Below are positions 1 to 8,832 of a DNA stretch of 64,000 nucleotides, in pieces. Every line of letters starts with the position of its first letter. The stretch's first letter is position 1. The notes beneath the pieces are model-generated. The model saw only the letters and a list, made by a program, of their open reading frames with translations, was not told the DNA's origin and ran no database searches. The position numbers and the translations under genes are program-made. Source of the DNA: Actinoplanes sp. N902-109 (GTDB lineage: Bacteria; Actinomycetota; Actinomycetes; Mycobacteriales; Micromonosporaceae); NCBI RefSeq assembly GCF_000389965.1, contig NC_021191.1, positions 4,961,501 through 5,025,500 on the forward strand, read 5' to 3'.

Positions 1-166
1 TGGATCACGCGGCAAGATCATAAACAGGTGCCGCCGGCTCGGTCGGACCGGGGGGACGGCACCTCGCTACACCGCGGTGGACGTCGCCGCGCCGGCCACC
101 CGGCCCGCCACCAGGGACCACCGGACGGCGGTAGTGCGTCGCATCGGGCTGGACCATAGTGGATCC

Positions 167-3100
167 ATGCCCAAGGCCCTGACGTACGCCGATGCTGTGC
201 AGCTGCTCGACGGCGCGAGCCCGCTGGTCAAGGCGGCCGACAACCTGCTCGGCGGCGCGTTGAGCCTGGCCACGGCGGGTGGCAGCGACCTCGCGCTGAG
301 CCTGTTCGACGCCAAGGCCGAGGCGGTCCGGCTCGGCCGGGTGGTCACCGCGACCATCGCCGACTCGGTACGGGGTCTGACCCGCTACAACCGCAGCCAG
401 CGACTGCAAGCCGCGCATGGCGTGCTGGTGGTGACCGCCTTCTTCGAGTCCCTCGACCAGTGCCTGACCGGCGCCGGGCTGACCAGCCCCGGCTTCACCC
501 GCGAGCAGCAGCTGGCCCTGGCCGCACCCGCCGACGAGCCCTGGCTGGTGGCGCTGCTGACGTCGGCGATACCGGCGCCGGCCCCGGACCGGGGCTACGA
601 CCGGCTGCTCGACGAGCTGCGTCAGTGGTGCCGGGGGCAGAGCGATCCCCTGCTGGCCCACCTCACCGGGCTGGCGGTCTGGGACGACGCCGACGACCGG
701 CGGCGGCACGCCCTGCGCGAACTGGTGACCGGCCACCTGCCCGGCGACGCCGTGCGGCGTTACGACGAGTCGGTGCGGCGGCTGTCGCAGGATGTGCCGG
801 AGTTCGCCATCTGGTTGCGCCAGCTCGACTCCCGGGCGGCGGCCCGTGGTCTGGAGGCGCTGGCGGCGGCGTTGCGGGCGGCGACCTCGCACCGCGATCC
901 GGTGCGCCAGCGGGCCCTGCTGGCCGCCGCCTACCGGGCCGGGCTCGACCGCCCGGTCATCGGCGGGGACGCCGGCGGGCTGGTGCTGCCCAGCCTCGGT
1001 GCCGCGTACATCGATCCGGGTTATCGGGTGAAGCCGGCCGGACCCGGGGCCCGCCCGGCCGAGGAGGAGTGGTGGCGCGACGCGGAGCCCCGCGACGACT
1101 TCGCCGGGTTCCTGGCCACCTATCTGACCACGCCGCAGGCCGCGGATGCGCCGATGGTGCTGCTGGGGCACCCCGGCGCGGGCAAGTCGTCGCTGACCAG
1201 GGTGCTGGCCGGACGGCTGCCGGCCGCCGACTTCCTGGTGGTCCGGGTGCCGCTGCGCGACGTACGGGCCGAAGCCGATCTCCAGGACCAGGTCGAGCAG
1301 GCGCTGCGCAGCGAGATCGGGGAGACGGTCAGCTGGGCCACGCTGGCGGGCGACGCGGGCGCGGCGATGCCGCTGCTGCTGCTCGACGGTTTCGACGAAC
1401 TGCTCCAGGTCACCGGCATCCACCAGTCGGACTACCTGCACCGGGTGGCCGCCTTCCAGCAGCGCGAGGCCACCCTCGGGCGCCCGGTCGCCGTCATCGT
1501 GACCAGCCGGATCGCCGTGGCGGACCGGGCCCGGCTGCCGGCCGGTGCCCTGGCCGTCCGGCTCGAACCCTTCGACGCGGCCCGGGTCGGCCGATGGCTG
1601 GCCGTCTGGAACGGCGCCAACGCCGCCCGGCTCGCCGCCCAGGGCCGCCGCCCGCTCCCGCAGCCGGTGGTCGACCGCTTCCCCGCCCTCGCCGGCCAGC
1701 CGTTGCTGCTGCTCATGCTCGCCCTGTACGACGCGGCGGGCAACGCGCTGCAGCACGACGAGGACACCTTCGACACCGGCCAGCTCTACGAGCGGTTGCT
1801 CAGCGAGTTCGCCGGGCGCGAGGTGCGCCGTACCCACCCGGGCGCTTCGGACGCCGAGCTGGCGGCCTTCGTCGAGGACGAGTTGCTGCGCCTGTCGGTG
1901 GTGGCCTTCGCGATGTTCCACCGCGTGCGGCTGTGGGCCACCACCGAGGAGATCGACCGCGATCTGGCCGGTCTGGGGCTGCGCCCGGCGGTGACCCGCG
2001 ACGCGACGTTCCGCACCCCGATCACCGCCGGTCAGGAGCTGGTCGGCCGGTTCTTCTTCATCCAGCGGGCCCAGGCCAACCGCGACGACCAGACCCTGCA
2101 GACGTACGAATTCCTGCACGCGACCTTCGGCGAATACCTGGTGGCCCGGCTCGTGGCGCAGGCGGTCGGCGACGCCGCGGCCCGCTCCCAGGCCCGCACG
2201 CTGCGGCTGGGCCCCGCCGATGACGACGACCTGCTGCAGACGCTGCTGGCGTTCACCCCGCTGACCGCCCGCGCGACGGTCCTCCCGTTCGTCGCGGCGA
2301 TGCTGCGCCGGACCGCCCCGGTCCGCGACTGGCTCCTGGACCAGCTGCGCGCGGCCGTGCTCCGCCCCCGGCTCGCCCCTCGCGCCTACGCCCCCGTCGA
2401 CAAGCGCCTCGACCACCGCATGGCCACGTACTCGTTCAACCTGGCGCTGCTCACCGTGGCCTGCGGCGAACCGGTGCACGCGGCCGACCTGTTCCGGCGG
2501 GCCAAGGACCCGGCCTCCTGGCTGCGCGACACGGCACTGCAATGGCGGGCGGCCGTACCGAGCGGCATGTATCTCGATGCCCTCGAAACCCTCGACGTCA
2601 CCCGCACCTGGTCCCCCGACGGCCGCCGCGACCTGGTCCTGCGCGCCGCGCAGGACGCCGCCTGGCCCACCGCGGAACCGCTGTGGTCGCACAAGATCGG
2701 TCCCGGCTCGGAGATGGCCGCCTGGATCGAGGGCAGCTTCAGCAACTACTTCGACCTGACCAGCACGCTGCGCTCGATGCACCTCAGCGGCGCCCTGAGC
2801 GACGACGCCCTGCGCCACGCCGTCGAGCCGCTGACGACCAGGCTCTCCCCGGCCGTCACCACATTCGCCGTCCACGGCCGGTCGGATGCCGAGTCGGTGG
2901 CGCACAGCCTGGTCGCGCTGTGGCTGGCGTCGACGCTGCGCGACGACTCGGAGCAGTTGCTGCGCGCCTACGAGCGCGCGGTGACGGCGGTGGAGTACGC
3001 CTTGGAGCCGCCCCAGGCCACGCACGGCGCGGGCGGAGCGGGGATCGCCATCGTCCTGGGTCAGCTCGCGCAGGACGCGGCCGGGTCCCGGCTGCCGGCC

Positions 3101-3421
3101 GCCGCGGTCGCGGGGTTCCTGGACCGGCTCGTTGCCAGCCACCGGTTCCCCGAGTGCCCCGGCAAGGCGGCGGCGGTGGAATGCCTGCTCACCCTGGACT
3201 CCCCGGTCCGGGCCGGCACGGCGAAGACGCTCGAACTCTTCTTCGAGGAGTGGCCGCCGGGGCTGGTGCTGCGCTTCTTCGCGGCCGAGCCGGAGCGGCT
3301 ACGGCTGGTGGACGCGGGCCGGGTGCTGCGCCGCGTCGCCGCCGATGGGCCGTCGCCGGCCGGGGCTGACCCGGCCCTGGGGGCGGCGTTCGACGCGATC
3401 CGTTCCGCGGCCGGCGGGTGA
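167..3421 (+). CDS. NACHT-domain NTPase, candidate anti-phage (bNACHT/STAND) protein
   Basis: A 1084-residue STAND-type NTPase. Residues about 1-100 resemble the helical domain found in front of NACHT modules in actinobacteria (NNH type), with the pieces SLFDAKAEAVRLG and LTRYNRSQRLQAAHGVLVV. The NACHT core has a Walker A (GHPGAGKSS, residues 334-342) and an acidic Walker B (LLLLDGFDEL, 403-412) followed by the sensor-like VIVTSR. The C-terminal 450 residues are helical without recognisable repeats and probably sense a ligand. ATG 167 was chosen because the N-terminal domain begins there; a GTG at 77 would add 30 unrelated residues. It is a single gene ending in a strong hairpin. A defence role is inferred from the family: bacterial NACHT proteins restrict phage. 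No effector domain was recognised. Confidence 0.85.
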   Translation: MPKALTYADAVQLLDGASPLVKAADNLLGGALSLATAGGSDLALSLFDAKAEAVRLGRVVTATIADSVRGLTRYNRSQRLQAAHGVLVVTAFFESLDQCLTGAGLTSPGFTREQQLALAAPADEPWLVALLTSAIPAPAPDRGYDRLLDELRQWCRGQSDPLLAHLTGLAVWDDADDRRRHALRELVTGHLPGDAVRRYDESVRRLSQDVPEFAIWLRQLDSRAAARGLEALAAALRAATSHRDPVRQRALLAAAYRAGLDRPVIGGDAGGLVLPSLGAAYIDPGYRVKPAGPGARPAEEEWWRDAEPRDDFAGFLATYLTTPQAADAPMVLLGHPGAGKSSLTRVLAGRLPAADFLVVRVPLRDVRAEADLQDQVEQALRSEIGETVSWATLAGDAGAAMPLLLLDGFDELLQVTGIHQSDYLHRVAAFQQREATLGRPVAVIVTSRIAVADRARLPAGALAVRLEPFDAARVGRWLAVWNGANAARLAAQGRRPLPQPVVDRFPALAGQPLLLLMLALYDAAGNALQHDEDTFDTGQLYERLLSEFAGREVRRTHPGASDAELAAFVEDELLRLSVVAFAMFHRVRLWATTEEIDRDLAGLGLRPAVTRDATFRTPITAGQELVGRFFFIQRAQANRDDQTLQTYEFLHATFGEYLVARLVAQAVGDAAARSQARTLRLGPADDDDLLQTLLAFTPLTARATVLPFVAAMLRRTAPVRDWLLDQLRAAVLRPRLAPRAYAPVDKRLDHRMATYSFNLALLTVACGEPVHAADLFRRAKDPASWLRDTALQWRAAVPSGMYLDALETLDVTRTWSPDGRRDLVLRAAQDAAWPTAEPLWSHKIGPGSEMAAWIEGSFSNYFDLTSTLRSMHLSGALSDDALRHAVEPLTTRLSPAVTTFAVHGRSDAESVAHSLVALWLASTLRDDSEQLLRAYERAVTAVEYALEPPQATHGAGGAGIAIVLGQLAQDAAGSRLPAAAVAGFLDRLVASHRFPECPGKAAAVECLLTLDSPVRAGTAKTLELFFEEWPPGLVLRFFAAEPERLRLVDAGRVLRRVAADGPSPAGADPALGAAFDAIRSAAGG

Positions 3422-3459
3422 GCGGGCGCGGTTCTGCCGCAACCGGCCCGGCGCGCGGC

Positions 3460-3495
3460 GGGACGGCCCTCGCGTTGGCACTCGAGGGCCGTCCC
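3460..3495. terminator. Bidirectional terminator hairpin
   Basis: Two 13-base arms, GGGACGGCCCTCG (3460-3472) and its exact complement (3483-3495), are separated by a 10-nt loop. The hairpin lies between the converging NACHT gene and the rhamnogalacturonan lyase gene and can serve both. Confidence 0.75.
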
Positions 3496-3538
3496 TCTCC
3501 CCGCCCCGTCAGCGGTCAATGAGGTCCGACGGCGTGCT

Positions 3539-5371
3539 TCAGGACATGGCGAAGCTCGGGTGCGGCGGCTGGTTGTAGGCGGTGTTCTGCCAGGCCAGCG
3601 CCTCGCGGTACTGCAGGTCCTGGAGCAGCGTGGTCACCCGCCGGTCGGTGGCGATCGGCGTCGAGTAGATGCGCAGGGCGGTGTTGTCGCTGGTCGGCCA
3701 GATGACTTCCTCGCGCCAGTCGCCGAGCAGGTCGCCGGAGAGTGACGGGGTCGCCTTGGTGCCGTTGTTGGAGTGCACGCCGGAGGCGGTCAGCAGCCGG
3801 GTGTCGGCGGCGGTGCCGTACTTGTCGATGTGGGTGTCGTCGAGCAGTTCGCGTTGCGGGTCGCCGTCCCACCAGGCCACGAAGTTGGCCGAGCCGGGCT
3901 TGCGGCCGGCCACCGTCGCGCCGGTCGGGCCGCGCACCCCGGAGACCAGCGAGGACCAGGACTCGGCGCCGGGGCTGCCGGCCCAGATGTCCTCGGAGAC
4001 GCCGCGGCCGTTGTCCCCCGCGGCGGGCGTCGACCAGATGATCTGACCGGTACGGGCGTCGGCGAACCAGGACGACGGTTTGCTGGCATCCTCGTCGACC
4101 TTGAACACCTCGAGCCCAGGCCGTGCCGGGTCCAGATCGCCGACGTGCAACGTGTCGCCGTGCCCGTACGTCGTGTTCCACAGCTTGGTGCTGTTGTCGT
4201 CGATGGCCAGCGACCCGTAGATGATCTCGTCGCGCCCGTCGGCGTCGACGTCGGCGATCGACAGTTGGTGGTTGCCCTGCCCGGCCGTGCCGGGGTTGGT
4301 CGAGCTGTTGCTGTCGAACGTCCAGCGCCGGGTCAGCGTGCCGTTGCGGAAGTCCCAGGCCACGACGACCGTACGGGTGTAGTAGCCCCGCGCCATGATG
4401 AGGCTCGGCCGCTGACCGTCCAGGTAGGCCGTGCCCGCGAGGAACCGGTCGACGCGGTTGCCGTACGAGTCGCCCCACGAGCTGACCGTCCCCCGCGGCG
4501 GCACATAGTCAACGGTTGAGAGCGCCGCGCCGGTACGTCCGTCGAACATCGTCAGGTATTCCGGGCCGGTCAGGATGTACCCGCTGGAGTTGCGGTAGTC
4601 GGCGTTCGCGTTGCCGATGACCTGACCGGTGCCGGAAACCGTGGCGTCGGCCGTCTTCATGGCCACCTCGGCGTCCCCGTCGCCGTCGTAGTCGTACACC
4701 TGGAACTGGGTGTAGTGCGCACCGGCCCGGATGTTGCGGCCCATGTTGATGCGCCACAACCGCGTCCCGTCGAGCTTGTAGCCGTCGATGTAGACGACGT
4801 CGGTGACCCCGGACTGCGAGTTGTCCTTGGCGTTGAGCGGCTCCCACTTGAGCACCAGGTCGAGCTTGCCGTCGCCGTCGAGGTCGCCCACGCTCGCGTC
4901 GTTCGCGGCGTACAGCGAGCTGTTCGGGTTCTGGATCGGCACGTCGAGATAGCCGTTGGCGAAGGTCAGCGAGGGTCCCTCGGCGGCCTGCTCGACCCCG
5001 TTCACCACAGCGCGCACCGTGTACGAGGACCCGGCCGCCGCGCCCGCGTCGAGGAAGTTCGTCGAGGTGGTGACCGGTGTCGGGGTCACCTTCGTCGAGC
5101 CGCGGTAGACGTTGAACCCGGTGCCCGCGGCGTCCGACACCAGCGAGCGCCAGCTGACCAGGTTGCCGGTGCCGGAGCGCACGCTGATCAGCCCCCGGTC
5201 GAGGCGCTCGAGCTGCCGGGGCGCCGCCAGGGTGCCTGCGCCCTGCGCGGTCGCCGCGGCGCCCGGGGCCGGGCCGGACGGCGTGCCGGCGCTTGCCTCA
5301 CCGGTCAGCGCCGGGGCGACGAGCATGCTCGCGCCCAGGGTGGCGGCGGCCAGCGATGTGAACGTTCGCAT
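3539..5371 (-). CDS. Secreted rhamnogalacturonan lyase, PL11 family
   Basis: A 610-residue exoenzyme predicted to cut the rhamnogalacturonan I backbone of pectin by beta-elimination. The start MRTFTSLAAATLGASMLVAP is a Sec signal peptide ending near ASAG. The mature protein opens with a PL11-type beta-sandwich (RQLERLDRGLISV, then GTGFNVYRG) and continues into an eight-bladed propeller with repeated calcium-binding DxDxDG-like loops (VGDLDGDGKLDLV, VYDYDGDGDAEVA, IADVDADGRDEII). The length fits single-domain PL11 enzymes. ATG 5371 follows a GAGGTG ribosome site; upstream codons in frame are not conserved. A CebR-like operator lies 30 nt upstream, so control by cello-oligosaccharides or a related sugar is likely. 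Confidence 0.92.
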   Translation of the reverse strand: MRTFTSLAAATLGASMLVAPALTGEASAGTPSGPAPGAAATAQGAGTLAAPRQLERLDRGLISVRSGTGNLVSWRSLVSDAAGTGFNVYRGSTKVTPTPVTTSTNFLDAGAAAGSSYTVRAVVNGVEQAAEGPSLTFANGYLDVPIQNPNSSLYAANDASVGDLDGDGKLDLVLKWEPLNAKDNSQSGVTDVVYIDGYKLDGTRLWRINMGRNIRAGAHYTQFQVYDYDGDGDAEVAMKTADATVSGTGQVIGNANADYRNSSGYILTGPEYLTMFDGRTGAALSTVDYVPPRGTVSSWGDSYGNRVDRFLAGTAYLDGQRPSLIMARGYYTRTVVVAWDFRNGTLTRRWTFDSNSSTNPGTAGQGNHQLSIADVDADGRDEIIYGSLAIDDNSTKLWNTTYGHGDTLHVGDLDPARPGLEVFKVDEDASKPSSWFADARTGQIIWSTPAAGDNGRGVSEDIWAGSPGAESWSSLVSGVRGPTGATVAGRKPGSANFVAWWDGDPQRELLDDTHIDKYGTAADTRLLTASGVHSNNGTKATPSLSGDLLGDWREEVIWPTSDNTALRIYSTPIATDRRVTTLLQDLQYREALAWQNTAYNQPPHPSFAMS

Positions 5372-5400
5372 CGACACCTCGCATTGACGTGTGTCACTAT

Positions 5401-5414
5401 TGGAAGCGCTCCCA
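5401..5414. promoter_or_regulatory. CebR-like LacI-family operator, site 1
   Basis: TGGAAGCGCTCCCA differs by one base from the palindrome TGGGAGCGCTCCCA bound by the cellulose-utilisation repressor CebR in Streptomyces. It lies 30 nt upstream of the PL11 lyase start. Confidence 0.75.
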
Positions 5415-5503
5415 CCATGCCGCCGCTTAATGCTCGTGTCAAGCCGCCGAAATGATAGTGAAATTTGCGGACGGCAATCCGGCGGCGGGTGAACCGCTGT
5501 GCC

Positions 5504-5517
5504 CGGAAGTGCTCCCA
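5504..5517. promoter_or_regulatory. CebR-like operator, site 2 (weaker)
   Basis: CGGAAGTGCTCCCA matches the 14-bp CebR palindrome at 11 positions and lies 50 nt upstream of the SGNH esterase start. With site 1 it would couple the two divergent exoenzyme genes to one regulator. Confidence 0.5.
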
Positions 5518-5566
5518 TGCCATGATGCGTGCCTTTCCCCGCCTCGCGAACTCCCGAGAGGTCGTC

Positions 5567-6631
5567 ATGAATCCACGCAGGACCGTGCTGGTCACCGCCC
5601 TCGTCTCAACCCTGGCCGGCACCAGTGTCGCCATCGCCGGGCCGGCCCGGGCCGCTGCCGGGTGCCAGGTCGGCTATGCGACGACGAGTCAGTGGCCGGG
5701 CGGATTCGGCGGGTCCGTGTCGCTCACCAATCTCGGTGACCCGATGACCTCCTGGACGCTCGCCTTCACATTCCCCGCCGGTCAGACGGTGACCCAGCTG
5801 TGGAACGGCGTGGTCAGCCAGACCGGCGCGAGTGTGACCGTCCACAACGCGAGCTGGAACGGCTCGCTGAGCACCGGCGCCACCACGACGATCGGCTTCA
5901 ACGGCTCGGGCAGCGGCGCCGCCCCCACCTCGTTCACCGTCAACGGCACGTTGTGCACCGGTTCCGCACCCACCGACCCGCCGGGATCGCCGAGCACCCC
6001 GCCGCCCACCGGCCCACCGACCGGCAGCCCGGTCAAGATCATGGCGCTGGGCGACTCGATCACCGGTTCTCCCGGTTGCTGGCGCGCGCTGCTCTGGCAG
6101 AAGCTCCCGGCTGCCGGGGTCGACTTCGTCGGCACGCTACCGGCGCAGGGGTGCGGCTTCACCTACGACGGCGAGAACGAGGGGCACGGCGGGTTCCTCG
6201 CCACCACCGTCGCCAACCAGAACCAGCTGCCGGGCTGGCTCGCAGCCACCGGCCCCGACGTCGTGATGATGCACCTCGGCACCAACGACGTCTGGAACAA
6301 CTTGTCGCCCACCACGATCCTGGCCGCCTTCACCACGCTCGTCGGCCAGATGCGCGCGGCCGACCCGGGCATGCGGATCCTCGTCGCCCAGATCATCCCG
6401 ATGAACCCGGCGAACTGTCCGGACTGCGCCCAGCGTGTCGTCACCCTGAACGCGGCGATCCCGGCGTGGGCCGCGGGCCTGTCCACCGCGGCTTCCCCCA
6501 TCACGGTGGTCGACCAGTGGACCGGCTTCACCACCGCGACCGACACCTACGACGGTGTCCACCCCAACGACGCCGGCAACGTCAAGATCGCCGACAAGTG
6601 GTTCCCGGCAGTCGCAGCCACGCTCCCCTGA
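5567..6631 (+). CDS. Secreted CBM2-SGNH carbohydrate esterase (CE3-like)
   Basis: A 354-residue exoprotein. A signal peptide (MNPRRTVLVTALVSTLAGTS...) is followed by a CBM2-type cellulose/xylan-binding module (GCQVGYATTSQWPGGFGGSV, about residues 36-135), a Pro/Thr linker and an SGNH hydrolase domain. The hydrolase shows block I GDSIT (nucleophile Ser), block III GTNDVW and block V YDGVHPNDAG (catalytic Asp/His). This order is typical of acetyl-xylan esterases of CE3 type; deacetylation of hemicellulose is inferred. ATG 5567 has GAGAGG just upstream; two ATGs further upstream would precede the signal peptide and are unlikely. It is divergent from the PL11 lyase and probably co-regulated. Confidence 0.88.
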   Translation: MNPRRTVLVTALVSTLAGTSVAIAGPARAAAGCQVGYATTSQWPGGFGGSVSLTNLGDPMTSWTLAFTFPAGQTVTQLWNGVVSQTGASVTVHNASWNGSLSTGATTTIGFNGSGSGAAPTSFTVNGTLCTGSAPTDPPGSPSTPPPTGPPTGSPVKIMALGDSITGSPGCWRALLWQKLPAAGVDFVGTLPAQGCGFTYDGENEGHGGFLATTVANQNQLPGWLAATGPDVVMMHLGTNDVWNNLSPTTILAAFTTLVGQMRAADPGMRILVAQIIPMNPANCPDCAQRVVTLNAAIPAWAAGLSTAASPITVVDQWTGFTTATDTYDGVHPNDAGNVKIADKWFPAVAATLP

Positions 6632-6640
6632 CCAGGCCCA

Positions 6641-6670
6641 CGGCCGGGCGGCACCAGCGCCGTCCGGCCG
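6641..6670. terminator. Terminator hairpin after the esterase gene
   Basis: CGGCCGGGCGGC (6641-6652) pairs with GCCGTCCGGCCG (6659-6670) with one mismatch over 12 bases. It lies between convergent genes and may act in both directions. Confidence 0.65.
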
Positions 6671-6706
6671 TTCGACAGTCCGGGACGTCGACCGTGGAGG
6701 GCGCCG

Positions 6707-7798
6707 TCAGCCGTGGATCGGGCCCGACGTGGTGGTCAGGCGCTCGCCGGAGCCCGCCCAGCGCAGCGCCACGATCTCCGCGGCCACGCTGACGGCGGTC
6801 TCCTCCGGGGTGCGCGCGCCCAGGTCCAGCCCGATCGGCGAGGCGAGCCGGGCGATGTCCGCCTCGGTCAGGGCGGTTTCCCGCAGCCGCTTCAGCCGGT
6901 CGTCGTGCGTGCGGCGGGAACCCATCGCGCCGACGTACGCGATCGGCAGCCGCAGCGCGACCTCCAGGACCGGGACGTCGAATTTGGGGTCGTGGGTCAG
7001 CACGCAGACCACGGTGCGGGCGTCGAGACCGCCCGCCTCGGCCTCCGCAGCCAGGTAGCGGTGCGGCCATTCGACCACGACGTCGTCAGCGTCGGGGAAA
7101 CGGCGGGCGGTGGCGAAGACCGGCCGGGCGTCGCAGACGGTGACGCGGTAGCCGAGGAACGACCCGATCCGGGCCACCGCCGCCGCGTGGTCGGTCGCGC
7201 CGAACACCAGCATCCGCGCCGCCGGGGCGAACGACGTGACCAGCACCGTCGTGCCCGAGCCGCGGCGCTCGCCGTCCGGGCCGTAGTGCAGCAGGCCGGT
7301 GCGACCGGCGGCGAGCAGCCCGCGTCCGTCGTCGGCGGCCGCGTCGTCGAGCCGGTCGTGGCCGAGCGTGCCGTGCCGGGCATCGGCGGTGAGCACCATG
7401 TGCCGGCCCGTGCGGCCCTCGGTCACCGTCAGCAGGGCCACCGGGCGGCCGGCCGCGACCTCGTCGGCGAGCAGTCCCAGCTCGGGGAAGCCGGCCGGCT
7501 CGACGAACAGCTCGATGGTGCCGCCGCACGGCAGGCCGACCTCGAAGGCGTCGTCGTCGGTGATGCCGAAGCGGGCGGTCTGCGGCTGCCCGGATGCGGC
7601 GACCTGCTGACACAGGTCGTAGACGGCACCCTCGACGCAGCCGCCGGAGACGCTGCCGGCCACCGTGCCGTCCGCGCGCACCAGCATCGCCGCACCGGGC
7701 CGGCGGGGTGCACTGGACCAGGTCGCCGTCACCGTCGCCAGGCCGGCCGGTCCGCCGGACCGCCACACATCGACCAGATCGTCAAGCACGTCACGCAT
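6707..7798 (-). CDS. XdhC/CoxI-family protein (molybdenum hydroxylase maturation)
   Basis: A 363-residue protein with the XdhC_CoxI N-terminal domain (RRPGAAMLV, then GSVSGGCVEGAV, the motif that carries the molybdopterin-binding Cys, here Cys-Val-Glu) and an XdhC Rossmann C-terminal domain (LVFGATDHAAAVARIGSFLGYRVTVCD; CVLTHDPKFDVPVLE; YVGAMGSRRTHDDR). Relatives bind molybdenum cofactor and insert it, sulfurated, into xanthine or CO dehydrogenases. No molybdenum hydroxylase subunit lies in the window, so the client enzyme must be elsewhere. It is the third gene of a minus-strand string after the GntR regulator and the DUF6282 gene, 86 bp behind the latter. Confidence 0.88.
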   Translation of the reverse strand: MRDVLDDLVDVWRSGGPAGLATVTATWSSAPRRPGAAMLVRADGTVAGSVSGGCVEGAVYDLCQQVAASGQPQTARFGITDDDAFEVGLPCGGTIELFVEPAGFPELGLLADEVAAGRPVALLTVTEGRTGRHMVLTADARHGTLGHDRLDDAAADDGRGLLAAGRTGLLHYGPDGERRGSGTTVLVTSFAPAARMLVFGATDHAAAVARIGSFLGYRVTVCDARPVFATARRFPDADDVVVEWPHRYLAAEAEAGGLDARTVVCVLTHDPKFDVPVLEVALRLPIAYVGAMGSRRTHDDRLKRLRETALTEADIARLASPIGLDLGARTPEETAVSVAAEIVALRWAGSGERLTTTSGPIHG

Positions 7799-7884
7799 GT
7801 CGTCGAGTCTAGGTCGGCGGCGGCCCGGCGGCCCGGTGAGCCGACGGCCGCCCGCGGTTCCCCGTACCGGCGGATCCGGGTTGG

Positions 7885-8811
7885 TCAGGCGGCAGCGGGA
7901 GCGGCCACGAAGCGGGAGTTGGTCACGGCCATGGTCCGCACCTCGTCCTCACTGAACCCGGCCTCCAGCAGGCGGTCGGCGAACAGCGGCAGGCCGTCCT
8001 CGACCGGCGGGTTGAACGGCTGACCGAGGTCGCTGGAGAGCACCGAGAACTCCGGGCCGACCTTGCGGATGTTGTCGAACAGGTCATCCCAGGCCACCTT
8101 GCCGGTGTACGGGGTGGTGAAGCAGCGTTCCAGCAGCGCACCGGCCGCGGCCAGCTCGCGTTGCTGGTCGACCGGCAGGCGCTGCGAGGTGAACTCGGGG
8201 TGGGTGACCACGACCCGGCGCACGCCCTCCTCCTTCGCCGCGTGCACCACCGTGACGATCTCCGGGCCGCTGAGATGGCCCGTGGCCAGCACGAGGTCGT
8301 GCTTGGCGATCACCCGCAGCACCTTGCGGACCTGCTCGAGCACCGTGCCGCCGGCGTCCACGACCTCGACGACGTCCGGCACGATGCCCTGGGCGTGCAG
8401 GTCGGCCTGCAGCGCGCCCCACATGGCGGGTTTGCTGCCGGGCAGGTCCTGCGCGGTCGAGCCGCGCTGGTTGCGCGAGTCGACGGTGGGGAACCAGACG
8501 ATCCGCGCGCCCAGCCGGCCGGCGATCTCGACCGCGGCCGGGTTCATCCCGCCCATCGAGCCGTTGAGGGTGATCGCGCCGAGCACGTCCACCCCGGGCA
8601 CGGCCTTGCGGACCACGGCGGCACGCTCGGCGGTGGTGACGTAGTGCGACTTGAGCACGAAGCCCGCGAGGCCGGTCTGCTTGCAGCGGGCCGCCAGGTC
8701 CAGGTCGTCGATGCGGCGGTCCATCACGTCCGGGCCGACATGGACATGGGTGTCGTACGCGCCGGCGACGAGGGCTCGGGCCCGCTGCGACGGGACGGGG
8801 TGGTCGGACAT
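7885..8811 (-). CDS. DUF6282 protein, amidohydrolase-like
   Basis: A 308-residue protein with the opening YDTHVHVGPDVMDRR, a metal-binding HxH motif at the first strand of a TIM-barrel hydrolase, followed by KSHYVTTAERA, a GAITLNGSMGG glycine loop, TGHLSGPEIV and VTHPEFTSQ, which place further His ligands as in the amidohydrolase/PHP superfamily. Such proteins are grouped as DUF6282; the substrate is unknown. AGAAGGAGATCC upstream is a strong ribosome site. It sits 21 bp behind the GntR gene and is probably co-transcribed with it. A role in using the compound imported by the neighbouring ABC transporter is an inference from context. Confidence 0.78.
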   Translation of the reverse strand: MSDHPVPSQRARALVAGAYDTHVHVGPDVMDRRIDDLDLAARCKQTGLAGFVLKSHYVTTAERAAVVRKAVPGVDVLGAITLNGSMGGMNPAAVEIAGRLGARIVWFPTVDSRNQRGSTAQDLPGSKPAMWGALQADLHAQGIVPDVVEVVDAGGTVLEQVRKVLRVIAKHDLVLATGHLSGPEIVTVVHAAKEEGVRRVVVTHPEFTSQRLPVDQQRELAAAGALLERCFTTPYTGKVAWDDLFDNIRKVGPEFSVLSSDLGQPFNPPVEDGLPLFADRLLEAGFSEDEVRTMAVTNSRFVAAPAAA

Positions 8812-8832
8812 GGATCTCCTTCTCGCAAGAAC

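Noticed and set aside
5..3142. 1045-codon open frame on the minus strand across the NACHT gene
   Set aside because: Low-complexity Arg/Gly/Gln-rich translation without any domain; it mirrors the third-position GC of the true plus-strand gene.
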